A DNA stretch of 64,000 nt from CAYZMS01 sp964479625 (GTDB lineage Bacteria > Bacteroidota > Bacteroidia > Chitinophagales > Saprospiraceae), in NCBI GenBank assembly GCA_964479625.1, contig CAYZMS010000001.1:124001-188000 (forward strand), written 5' to 3'. The notes beneath the pieces are model-generated. The model was not told the DNA's origin, made no database searches, and was given only the letters and a program-made list of their open reading frames with translations. Below, in pieces: positions 28,700 through 37,230 of this stretch; within the stretch, counting starts at the first letter, position 1, and each line of letters starts with the position of its first letter. Position numbers and translations under genes: made by a program.

Positions 28700-30295
28700 A
28701 TGAAGCTTAGATTGTTAATTGCTGCCCTCACCGCCGGATTATTCCTGGCGAGCGGTTGTACAGATGACCTCGACGTAACTCCCGGGGATCCGAATATCTT
28801 TTTGGCAGAAGACTTCTATTCCACCCCGGAGTCCTATCGGGAAGGTCTGGCAGGTGTTTATGCCAATCTTACCCTTACAGGCTTACAAGGACCTGGCTCC
28901 TCCAACATTTCAGGTCTGGATGCCGGTACCAGTCAATACGGGCGGGGCGTTTGGAATCTCCAGGTATTGGCTTCAGATGAAGCGATCTGGACTTGGGAGA
29001 ACGACCCCGGACTGGCCGAGATTCAGCGATCTACATGGACCGCCAGTAACGTTCTGCTTCGTGGAATGTACGGTCGGGGCATGTCTTCGATTGCCTTTGC
29101 CAATGAATACCTCAGACAAACAGAACCAGGTGTCCTAGATGAACGGGGCGTAAGTGGGGAGTTAAGAGATGAGATACAGGTGTACCGGGCGGAAGCCCGC
29201 TTCCTGCGCGTCTTGTCTTATTACCACATGATGGACTTGTTCGGACGCTGCGCATTTGTTACCGAAAACGATCCGGTAAGTGCCCTGCAAGCGCCTATGA
29301 TCACCCGGGCTGAAATATTCGATTTTGTCGAATCCGAGTTGCTTGCCATTCTACCGGATATGACAGAGCCCCGGCAAAACGAATACGCTCGGGCAGACAG
29401 GGCTGCAGCCTGGATGTTGTTGGCAAAACTGTACCTGAATGCTGAAGTGTATATTGGGCAGGACCGTTATGCCGACTGCCTTTCCTATTGTGAAGAACTG
29501 ATCAATAGTAGCTACCAGTTGGCTCCAAGCTATTTGAACTTGTTCAAAGCGGATAATGACAATAATGGTGCTACTCAGGAGATCATCTTTCCAGTCGTTT
29601 CTGATGGGGTGACTACACAAAACTTCGGCCCTACCACTCTAATGGTAAATGGCCAGGTAGGTTCCCAGGAAGTTAATGGTGAAGACTTTGGGGTGAACTC
29701 CGGAGGGTGGGGTGGTGCCCTTCGCGTAACAGCTGAGTTCTCCGATATTTTTCAGAATGGTACCTATGATCTGGATGAGCGCAACACCCTGATCACAGAA
29801 GACCGTACCAAAGAGGTAACGGACATCTCTGACCAAACTACAGGTTACATCATCGGAAAGTGGTCCAATATCACCTCCACGGGTGAATTGGGAGCTGACC
29901 GCGGTCTGGTAGACACCGACTTCCCGATGTTTCGACTGGCGGATGTATACCTGATGTACGCCGAAGCGCACTTGCGCGGTGGAGGTGGCTCACTTTCTCA
30001 GGCTGTGGAGTATTTTAATGCCTTGAGAACCCGCTCTGGTAACCCGAATCTGATCTCTGAAGGGGACCTGAACCTGAACCTGATTCTGGATGAGCGCCTG
30101 GTGGAATTGCACTGGGAATCACACCGCCGGCAGGATTTAGTCAGGTACGGCCGCTTCACTGGCAATACGTACAACTGGTCCTGGAAAGGGAATGCTGCTA
30201 ATGGAGTTTCCATTCCGGAATTCCGAAATGTATATCCCCTGCCCAGCGAAAGTTTGGCAGCTAACCCAAACCTCGTTCAGAACGAAGGCTATTAA
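28700..30295 (+). CDS. SusD/RagB-like substrate-binding lipoprotein
   Basis: A lipoprotein signal (MKLRLLIAALTAGLFLASGC) is followed by the SusD-type N-terminal segment TDDLDVTPGDPNIFLAEDFY and the typical helical core, with motifs EARFLRVLSYYHMMDLFG, RADRAAAWMLLAKLYLNAEV, and the conserved C-terminal LILDERLVELHWESHRRQDL and FRNVYPLPSESLAANPNLVQ. The 531-residue length is normal. SusD-like lipoproteins sit as lids on the SusC barrel and bind glycans on the cell surface. The stop is followed by a stem-loop before the SusE/F-like gene. Confidence 0.96.
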   Translation: MKLRLLIAALTAGLFLASGCTDDLDVTPGDPNIFLAEDFYSTPESYREGLAGVYANLTLTGLQGPGSSNISGLDAGTSQYGRGVWNLQVLASDEAIWTWENDPGLAEIQRSTWTASNVLLRGMYGRGMSSIAFANEYLRQTEPGVLDERGVSGELRDEIQVYRAEARFLRVLSYYHMMDLFGRCAFVTENDPVSALQAPMITRAEIFDFVESELLAILPDMTEPRQNEYARADRAAAWMLLAKLYLNAEVYIGQDRYADCLSYCEELINSSYQLAPSYLNLFKADNDNNGATQEIIFPVVSDGVTTQNFGPTTLMVNGQVGSQEVNGEDFGVNSGGWGGALRVTAEFSDIFQNGTYDLDERNTLITEDRTKEVTDISDQTTGYIIGKWSNITSTGELGADRGLVDTDFPMFRLADVYLMYAEAHLRGGGGSLSQAVEYFNALRTRSGNPNLISEGDLNLNLILDERLVELHWESHRRQDLVRYGRFTGNTYNWSWKGNAANGVSIPEFRNVYPLPSESLAANPNLVQNEGY

Positions 30296-30312
30296 TACAA
30301 ACCCAAAAGAGT

Positions 30313-30339
30313 AGCCCGGTTCCAGGTTTGGGCCGGGCT
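30313..30339 (+). terminator. GC-rich stem-loop between SusD-like and SusE-like genes (attenuator candidate)
   Basis: AGCCCGG (30313-30319) pairs with CCGGGCT (30333-30339) with a 13-base loop, followed only by CCATTT. The weak U-run suggests partial termination or mRNA end protection rather than a full stop, so expression of the SusC/D pair could exceed that of the genes behind it. Confidence 0.5.
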
Positions 30340-30373
30340 CCATTTAACAACAAGTATAAATTTTCAACGAATA

Positions 30374-31519
30374 ATGAAAAAGTTTTTCATCTCCCTGCTG
30401 GTGATAAGTGCCGTTTTCGCCTTTCAATCCTGTGAGGAGGACGACGAGTTAACCTTTACCGCAGCACCCAGTGAAATGGGGGTTGCCTTTACCAATTCCT
30501 TCTCCAACGAATATTTACTTTCAGAGGAAACCGAGAATAATACCGCAGAACGCTTTGTCTGGGAACCGGCTGATTTTGGTGCGCCCACAAATGTGACCTA
30601 TGAATTACAGGCTTCCATTGACCCCAACTTCGGGGACTTCGATGTGGTGGGTTCCACTACCGAAACCAACCAGGCGGTTAGCGTAGGGCAATTATTGGAT
30701 TTCGCTGATGACCTTGGACTGGACAGTGACCCTACTACTACGGATGAGAACGGGAACCCCAATAATATTGGAACGGTTCACTTCCGCTTGAGGGCCTTTG
30801 CAGGAGCCGGTACAGGCAACAATACGGAAATGATCTCTGATGTGAGTAGTCTGAACATTACCGTGATCGAAGAAACTCCAGATGGCACCTGTCCTTCCCT
30901 ATGGGTAGTTGGCGCAGGTGCTCCAGAAGCTGGTTGGAACTGGGGTTCTCCCATCGAATTAACCTGTTCGAGCGATGTATTAAGCGCTACTTTCCAATTA
31001 GCGAATGACGCCTTCCGCTTCTTTACTGAAGAGGGGAATTGGGATTCTGGTTTGAATTATCCTTATTATGAAGGCGAAGGCTACACCATTGACACTTTAC
31101 TGGAAAATGCGATGGATGGCGATAGCAACTTCCGCTTTATAGGTGAACCCGGTTTGTATGATGTAGTTGTCGATGATGTCGCAAAAACGATAGTGGTAAC
31201 CAAAGCTGCCAGCTTATGGCTGGTTGGTGCGGCTACTCCTGGTGGCTGGAGTTGGGATGCCCCTACTGAGGCGCCGCAGGTAAGTACTGGTGTGTATCAG
31301 ACCACTCTAGATTTCACCAATGAAACCTTCCGCTTTTTCACAGTGGAAGGCGACTGGGGATCTGGTCTAAATTATCCTTATTACGTTGGGGAGGGATATG
31401 ATATTGACTCCAATTTCGAAGACGGACTGGACGGTGACAATAATTTCCGCTTCATTGGCACACCGGGCACCTACACGGTAACGGTTAATGATAATGATAA
31501 AACTATTACCCTGGAATAA
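30374..31519 (+). CDS. SusE/SusF-like surface glycan-binding lipoprotein
   Basis: The lipobox FQSC is followed by EEDDE, a good lipoprotein surface-export signal. The N-terminal part (FVWEPADFGAPTNVTYELQA) is the SusE-type Ig-like domain. Two similar C-terminal domains follow, each starting SLWxVGAxxPxxxWxWxxP (residues about 175-278 and 280-381) and sharing FRFFTxEGxWxSGLNYPYY and DGDxNFRFIGxPG. These correspond to the SusE/SusF glycan-binding modules; Trp residues in each could stack on sugar rings. The protein should bind polysaccharide at the cell surface for the SusC/D pair. It ends with a true terminator (31545-31581). Confidence 0.9.
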   Translation: MKKFFISLLVISAVFAFQSCEEDDELTFTAAPSEMGVAFTNSFSNEYLLSEETENNTAERFVWEPADFGAPTNVTYELQASIDPNFGDFDVVGSTTETNQAVSVGQLLDFADDLGLDSDPTTTDENGNPNNIGTVHFRLRAFAGAGTGNNTEMISDVSSLNITVIEETPDGTCPSLWVVGAGAPEAGWNWGSPIELTCSSDVLSATFQLANDAFRFFTEEGNWDSGLNYPYYEGEGYTIDTLLENAMDGDSNFRFIGEPGLYDVVVDDVAKTIVVTKAASLWLVGAATPGGWSWDAPTEAPQVSTGVYQTTLDFTNETFRFFTVEGDWGSGLNYPYYVGEGYDIDSNFEDGLDGDNNFRFIGTPGTYTVTVNDNDKTITLE

Positions 31520-31544
31520 GGTGATAGGATCCTAAGAATACTTT

Positions 31545-31581
31545 GAAAAGCGCTGTCACCCTATGGTTGATGGCGCTTTTC
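31545..31581 (+). terminator. Intrinsic terminator after the SusE/F-like gene
   Basis: GAAAAGCGC (31545-31553) pairs with GCGCTTTTC (31573-31581), and the T-run at the end of the stem continues as TTATT. The GH53 gene begins 36 bp later, so it depends on read-through or on a promoter not recognised here. Confidence 0.65.
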
Positions 31582-31617
31582 TTATTCTAAAACCCCGGTA
31601 TTTTCTAAAAAGAAATC

Positions 31618-32763
31618 ATGAATAAAGTGAATGTTTTTTTCCTTTGCTGGTGTGTATTTTCTCTTTTCTATTGTTCTGGGGAACCCGAAGACGCCATGAG
31701 GCCCGAAGAGCCAGAACTGCCTATCCCTGAAGATACCAGCTTTCTTCGCGGTGCTGACCTCTCTTACGTTAACCAAATGCTGGACTGTGGAGCTGTTTAC
31801 TACAATTTCGAACACACTCAGGCAGATCCGTATAAGATTTTCGGAGAAGCCAAAACGGACCTGGCACGCTTTCGCTTGTGGCATAAACCCGATTGGACAG
31901 ATTATTCGAATATGGAAGATGTCAAAATAGGGATCGTAAAAGCCCGGGCGGCTGGTATGCAAATACTGCTCGATTTTCATTATTCGGACGATTGGGCCGA
32001 TCCCTCTCATCAAACCGTGCCCGCCGCCTGGAGGGGAGTGGTAAATAATACACCCTTGCTTGCTGACTCCATGTACAATTATACTTACCGGGTTCTGGAA
32101 CAATTAAATAAGGCAGGTCTTCTACCGGAATTCGTGCAGGTAGGGAATGAGATCAATATCGAAATTTTGCAAGATCCGGATCAGGATTATATTGGCATCA
32201 ACTGGCCCCGAAATACCGAATTGATCAATAGTGGCTTAAAAGCGGTGCGTGAAGCAGCCAAAGCATTCGATGCGGAAATTCAGATCATGTTGCACATTGC
32301 TCAGCCGGAGAATGCCCTATGGTGGTTTAAACAGGCAACGAACAATGGGGTTACCGATTTCGACTGGATCGCCCTTTCCTATTATCCGAAGTGGTCGGAT
32401 TATGGTCTGCCGGAATTACCCGGAGCAATTAAGCAATTAAAATCAACCTACGGCAAGGAAGTACTGGTGGTCGAGACTGCCTACCCATATACCTTTGAAA
32501 ATGCGGATGCCGCCGGTAATATTCTTGGGGAAGATGCCTTGATCCCGGGCTTTCCAGCTACGGAAGTGGGGCAATATGAATTTCTGGAGAGCCTTGAAGA
32601 TCGGATTATAGAAGGCGGCGGGCGCGGATTGGTTTACTGGGAACCGGCCTGGGTATCTACTACCTGTAGTACCCGCTGGGGTAAGGGCTCCCATTGGGAT
32701 AATGCCACGCTTTTCGATCAAAATAAACGGCCTTTAAAAGGCTTAACCTATTTTTCAAATTAA
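31618..32763 (+). CDS. GH53 arabinogalactan endo-beta-1,4-galactanase (lipoprotein)
   Basis: GH53 enzymes cut internal beta-1,4-galactosyl bonds in pectic galactan and type I arabinogalactan. The protein opens with a lipoprotein signal (lipobox FYC, then SGEPED), giving likely surface attachment. The catalytic barrel begins at SFLRGADLSYVNQMLDCGA, typical of the family, followed by DLARFRLWHKPDW and ILLDFHYSDDWADPSHQ. The acid/base Glu lies in EFVQVGNEIN and the nucleophile Glu in VLVVETAYPYT. The C-terminus has GLVYWEPAWVS, also family-typical. The length of 381 residues is complete. It is the last intact gene of the locus: the GH2 gene starting 38 bp later is broken. Confidence 0.95.
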   Translation: MNKVNVFFLCWCVFSLFYCSGEPEDAMRPEEPELPIPEDTSFLRGADLSYVNQMLDCGAVYYNFEHTQADPYKIFGEAKTDLARFRLWHKPDWTDYSNMEDVKIGIVKARAAGMQILLDFHYSDDWADPSHQTVPAAWRGVVNNTPLLADSMYNYTYRVLEQLNKAGLLPEFVQVGNEINIEILQDPDQDYIGINWPRNTELINSGLKAVREAAKAFDAEIQIMLHIAQPENALWWFKQATNNGVTDFDWIALSYYPKWSDYGLPELPGAIKQLKSTYGKEVLVVETAYPYTFENADAAGNILGEDALIPGFPATEVGQYEFLESLEDRIIEGGGRGLVYWEPAWVSTTCSTRWGKGSHWDNATLFDQNKRPLKGLTYFSN

Positions 32764-32800
32764 CGGGCCAAGGGGTTGGTATCTGAAAAAATCTACAACA

Positions 32801-34752
32801 ATGAAAGGAGGCATAACACTCCAGTTTACCTTGGTCTTAATGGCGATCGCTTCGAACATGGGTTGGGCGCAAGTCCGGTAGGAGGTTCGCCTGCAGGAGA
32901 ACTGGTAGTTTCACCGGGGGGCAGTGAATAAGGCTGCTGAGCAGGCATTTGACGATAGCGATTGGGAAACTGTTAAGGTACCCCATGACTGGGCCATCCA
33001 TTTACCTTTCGAGTTAGATGGGAACGGTAGTACCGAGAAGTTACCCTGGAAAGGGGAAGGTTGGTACCGCAAGCAACTGGACATCCCCTCAGCCTGGGAG
33101 GACAAACAGTTTTACCTGATATTCGATGGCGTGATGGCCTTTCCCAAAGTATATTTAAACGGGATACTGGTCGGTAAGTGGGATTATGGATATAATTCGT
33201 TTTATCTGAATGTCACTGATGCCATTAAAACCAGGGGCAAAATACATTAGGTGTTCATACCGATACCCGCCCCCACGACAGCCGCTGGTACCCGGGAGCA
33301 GGGATTTATCGAAAGGTTCGTCTATTGGTGGTGGATCCGGTACATATTGGGGTCTGGGGGACCTGCGTAACCACTCCCATTGTCAAAGACTACTATGCTG
33401 ATGTACGAATTCGAACGGATCTGCATAATTTTTCGAATACCGGCGATACGCTCGAACTGGTTCCCCGTATTTTTACTCCGGAGGGCCGGGAGGCCCTAAG
33501 GGATACGGTCGGAGCATTTTTCCCTGCCGGGGCTTCCAAAACCCTGGAAAACAACCTAAGCCTTTCTGATCCATTGCTTTGGGATGTAGAAGCGCCGCAT
33601 CTGTATGAACTGCGAAGCGAGGTTTATGCAGATGACCAATTAAGGGATACCTATAATACAACTTTTGGGATACGGACCATCCGCTTTACTGCAGACGAAG
33701 GTTTTTACCTGAACGATCGAAAATTACAATTAAAAGGAGTGAATCTCCACCATGGAAATGGTCCATTCGGAGCTGCTTTTCACACCCGGGCCATGGAACG
33801 CCAACTGGAGATCATGCAAGCCATGGGGGTGAATACTATTCGGAATAGTCACAATATCGCTGCTCCGGAGTTGCTGGAGCTTTGTGATCGAAAGGGCTTA
33901 TTATTTTTTAACGAGGTATTTGATAAATACGACGCCAAGGCCGGGATAACTGATACCACAAACTTTGAATCCTTTACTCATCTGAATATTCGAAACTTTG
34001 TAGTGCGAGATCGAAACCATCCCAGCGTTTTTCTTTGGAGTGTGGAGAATGAGATTTGGGATGTGCAATGGAACATCAACGGTAGATTTCATCGCCTGCA
34101 CACTATGTTGAATTATCTGGAAAAATACGATCCCACCCAGCTCAACACCCTGGTTTGTGATAATTTGCAAAGTGCCGTTTTGCGGAATTTCGATTACTAT
34201 GATGTACACGCCTGAGAATTATGGTCGGCGATACCGACTGGCTCGCCAGTTGGAACCGAAAAAGTCGGTCTTGATTAGTGAGTCGGCTTCTACCCTGAGT
34301 ACAAGAGGGTTTTATGAATTTCCTTTACCCCAGCGGCCGGTTGGTTTTACCAACTCCCTGCAGGTGAGTTTTTACGACGTACATGCCCCATGGTGGGCAG
34401 AACTAGCCGATGAGGATTTTAAATGGCAGCAAGAGGAGCCATACATTGCCGGAGAATTTTTATGGACGGGCTTTGATTACCTGGGTGAACCCACCCCCTA
34501 TGATAACAACACCGTTCGCGAGATGGGGATGACCGATCGGGAAGCCGCTCGGAGCAGTTACTTCGGAGCAGTTGACCTTGTGGGTATACCCAGGGATCGG
34601 TTTTATCTCTACAAGAGCTATTGGAAACCGGAGGATACGACTATCCACATCCTGCCTCATTGGAACTGGCCGGGGCGGGAAGGACAAAAAACACCGGTAT
34701 TTGTATCCACCAATGGCGATTGTGCGGAATTATTCGTTAACGGCCAATCCAA
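32801..34752 (+). pseudogene. GH2 beta-galactosidase pseudogene (two stops, two frameshifts, 3' truncated)
   Basis: Starting at ATG 32801 (signal peptide MKGGITLQFTLVLMAIASNM), the frame meets TAG at 32879-32881 and TAG at 32906-32908, both inside sequence that continues as GH2 in the same frame (GAVNKAAEQAFDDSDW, VPHDWAIHLPF). One base is missing in an A-run near 33239-33242, moving the frame before NTLGVHTDTRPHDSRWYPGA. A second shift lies near 34213-34216, between DYYDVHA and ENYGRRYRLA. Between these are family motifs: GVNLHHGNGPFGAAF, NTIRNSHN, the acid/base region FLWSVENEI, and the nucleophile region EPYIAGEFLWTGFDY. The sequence stops being GH2-like after ELFVNGQS near 34750, where reversed symporter sequence begins. 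In an active locus it would release galactose from oligosaccharides made by the GH53 enzyme. Confidence 0.93.
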
Positions 34753-35239
34753 TGATACAAGGTATAAGAATGGAGCCGGTCTCTTCTCCCATGATGGTGT
34801 CCAGCGCGGTAGCTCCAAGGTAGAGTACAGAGGTCAGGTTGACAAAAATATACAGTGCGATCCAGAAAACTGCCAGTATGGTCTTTAGATTGGAGCTATA
34901 CCGTTGTTCGATAAATTCAGGGATGGTATACAAGCCTTATTTTATAAAAATTGGAAGAAAGAACTTGCCCACAATCAGCAGAGTGATGACCGCCATCCAT
35001 TCATAGGAAGCAATAGCCAGGCCAATGGCAAAACCTGAGCCTGACATACCTATAAATTGCTCTGCGGAAATATTTGCAGCAATTAAGGATGCACCGATCG
35101 CCCACCAGGGCAGGGATTTGCTTGCAAGAAAATAATCTTCAGAAGTCTTGCCTCCCTTTCGGGTAACCCAAAAGGCAATGCCTACGATGGTTATGGCATA
35201 AGCAATAAAAATGACATAATCAATAACTGCAAAATTCAT
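34739..35239 (-). pseudogene. Sodium:solute symporter (SSS family) pseudogene, nonsense codon and 3' truncation
   Basis: The 5' part encodes MNFAVIDYVIFIAYAITIVG, TSEDYFLASKSLPWWAIGAS and NISAEQFIGMSGSGFAIGLA, which are characteristic of SSS family transporters. An in-frame TAA at 34937-34939 interrupts the normal FFLPIFIK-x-GLYTIPEFIEQRY segment; the reading frame then goes on unchanged (ILAVFWIALYIFVNLTSVLY). Coding similarity ends near 34740 at IIGLAV, where the GH2 pseudogene's 3' end begins on the other strand. About 165 of the usual 500-600 residues remain. It probably carried galactose or another sugar across the inner membrane with sodium. Confidence 0.9.
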
Positions 35240-35350
35240 AGTCAGGAACCCGATTAGTGAAAAGCGGAGCCCGAAATATACAGAATAGGATTGTGGGAAG
35301 AAGGATGTTTTTGCTTCTGCTCCAACTAAAGCCAGCTTCTACTGGAATGT

Positions 35351-36496
35351 TTATTGTAATTGGCGGTCTTTCCAGCGGTAAGATTTGACAAGGTTCGCCG
35401 CTATTCCCAGGAAAGTAATGTACCAGACATGCAAAACCTGGGCTGGTAAAAAATATCGCAACAGGCCCCTCCGCTCGAAAAACCGGCAGGCTTCCGACAA
35501 CAGCAACCAATCTCCAAAAACCTTTAATAACCAACTTAACCCCCAAATCAACCAAGCATGCGAGGGCATAAAAAGAAGGATCAGTAAGGGACTCAAAACC
35601 AGGTAACAACACAATAAAAAGACCAATGCCAACTGTGCCGTAATACTCCAACCGGAGTAGGCCGCATTTTTGGTGCCCCAGCGCAGCCTTTGTTGAATAA
35701 AGGCTCGGAAAGAGAGGAGGGCAGGGGTTTCAACGACAACCTTCCGGTTTTTTAAAAAGGCGATTTCACTGGGAAACTGTGCAGCGATCTTATGCAGCAA
35801 AAAAAGATCATCCCCCGAGGCAATATGGTCATTCCCTGTATACCCTTTGACCTTTTGAAAGGCCCGTTTGGCGTAAGCCATATTTGCGCCATTGGCCATT
35901 AACCATCCTCCATGTTGAAATCCTGCACCGGTAATCAACATCATACCCAGAAAATCAAGGGCCTGAAAAGCTTCGAATAGGGTCTTGTTATTGGAGAATT
36001 GAACCGGGCCGGCTACAAACACCAATGGCCTGGATTCCAACAGGCTACCGATCTGCCTGAGCCAAGCGGGCGGGACGAGGCAATCGGCATCCGTGGTAAT
36101 GATATGATCCCCACTTGCGTGTTCAACCCCAATACTTAGGGCCTGTTTTTTGCCACGCTTATTGGAGAAATCTTTTAATTGTAACAGCCGGACCCTATGC
36201 TCCCCTCCGCTCAGGTTTTGTACGCGATCAACTGTTTCATCAGTAGAATGGTCGTCGATGATAATGATCTCGAATAAATGGGAAGGATAGTCTTGCGCGA
36301 GCAGACTATCCAAACAAGCTTCGATTCGATCAGCCTCATTGCGAGCAGGAAGGAGGATACTCAAGAAAATAGTGGGCTCACAGGAGGGAGGAGGTTCCCA
36401 GAATGGGAGGCGCTTCCAGTATTTTAAGTAAAACAGGATCAAAAAGAAATAGCCCAAACCCAGTATTGGGCCCACCCAAAGGAGGGTTTGGCTCAT
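35351..36496 (-). CDS. Family 2 glycosyltransferase, membrane-bound
   Basis: An N-terminal membrane helix (LLWVGPILGLGYFFLILFYL) precedes a GT-A domain: FLSILLPARNEADRIEACLD, IIIIDDHSTDETVD, the metal-binding TTDADCLVPP, an acceptor-region GDDLFLLHKI, and the Q-x-x-R-W-like motif FIQQRLRWGTKN. Two or three helices follow. This layout fits processive or lipid-linked-sugar glycosyltransferases that act at the cytoplasmic side of the inner membrane. Its start overlaps the upstream membrane-protein gene by 4 bp (ATGA), so the two are translationally coupled. It lies 111 bp beyond the start of the broken symporter and is probably not part of the galactan locus. Product unknown. Confidence 0.88.
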   Translation of the reverse strand: MSQTLLWVGPILGLGYFFLILFYLKYWKRLPFWEPPPSCEPTIFLSILLPARNEADRIEACLDSLLAQDYPSHLFEIIIIDDHSTDETVDRVQNLSGGEHRVRLLQLKDFSNKRGKKQALSIGVEHASGDHIITTDADCLVPPAWLRQIGSLLESRPLVFVAGPVQFSNNKTLFEAFQALDFLGMMLITGAGFQHGGWLMANGANMAYAKRAFQKVKGYTGNDHIASGDDLFLLHKIAAQFPSEIAFLKNRKVVVETPALLSFRAFIQQRLRWGTKNAAYSGWSITAQLALVFLLCCYLVLSPLLILLFMPSHAWLIWGLSWLLKVFGDWLLLSEACRFFERRGLLRYFLPAQVLHVWYITFLGIAANLVKSYRWKDRQLQ

Positions 36497-36957
36497 TTTC
36501 GAAAGAAATCTTCATAGTCACTGGAAGAGGATTCATCCGGCCGCTCCATTCGGTCGAAATCTAATCTTTTACTTTCCAACTCCTCAAAATCAGTTAATTC
36601 GCCTTCCTGTTGTTTTCGGATTTCGGATTCTACCTGTTTTAATTTGCGTTTAAACAGAGCCCGTCCTAAAAGAAATAAAGAAACCACCGGAAAGCCAACG
36701 ATCGTTAGCAATACTGCCCCAATCCCTAATAAGGTATCCTTTTTGAAGACCCTTTGGACCCAGCGACCGTAATCCAGAATTACGCTTCGATCGATAAAGA
36801 GGGTAGCGACCAGTAATAAGGGAGAAAGGAACAATAAGATGCGGAAAGCCAGACGGGCTAACATAAACAGACCAATCATTACTGCTACAATGATCAGTAT
36901 ACTCCACAAAGGATGCATGCCTCCTCGCCCGGTGCTGTTATAACTGAAATTTGGCAT
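36493..36957 (-). CDS. Small membrane protein coupled to the glycosyltransferase
   Basis: This 154-residue protein has a central pair of hydrophobic helices (PLWSILIIVAVMIGLFMLA; ILLFLSPLLLVATLFI) and a third (LLGIGAVLLTIVGFPVVSLF), then a charged C-terminal tail with a coiled-coil-like segment (KRKLKQVESEIRKQQEGELT) and an acidic, Ser-rich end (DESSSSDYEDFFRK). I do not recognise a family. The 4-bp ATGA overlap with the glycosyltransferase gene points to a joint role, perhaps as a membrane scaffold, but this is inference from position. Confidence 0.75.
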   Translation of the reverse strand: MPNFSYNSTGRGGMHPLWSILIIVAVMIGLFMLARLAFRILLFLSPLLLVATLFIDRSVILDYGRWVQRVFKKDTLLGIGAVLLTIVGFPVVSLFLLGRALFKRKLKQVESEIRKQQEGELTDFEELESKRLDFDRMERPDESSSSDYEDFFRK

Positions 36958-37167
36958 ATATTTTATTTTGTATTTCTATAGAACCAGGCCTACCTTAATC
37001 AAAAAGAATTTGGACTTTACCAGGCTAATTTTGAACTTCGTATATCCGGAGATCCAATTTCTTTAACCCATAAAATATAGCTTAAGTTGCTAAAGCGATA
37101 AAACCATCGATTAGTCTTAGGGTGTTTTAGATTAAATGCCCTGCAAAGGTGAATTTAACGAATTGCT

Positions 37168-37199
37168 TTTGTGAGAGCCCGCTTTAGCCCTTATTTTTG
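37168..37199 (+). promoter_or_regulatory. Bacteroidota-type promoter for the TlpA-like gene
   Basis: TTTG (37168-37171) and TATTTTTG (37192-37199) are both exact matches to TTTG and TAnnTTTG, with a 20-bp spacer, and the -7 element ends 31 bp before the ATG at 37231. This is the cleanest promoter in the window. Confidence 0.7.
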
Positions 37200-37230
37200 A
37201 ACAAAATCTTCGAATGTGAAACGTGGAAAT

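Noticed and set aside
32879..34939. Stop codon readthrough or recoding (two TAG, one TAA) in GH2 and symporter genes
   Set aside because: There are also two frameshifts and truncation of both genes, while all neighbouring genes use standard stops; decay is simpler.
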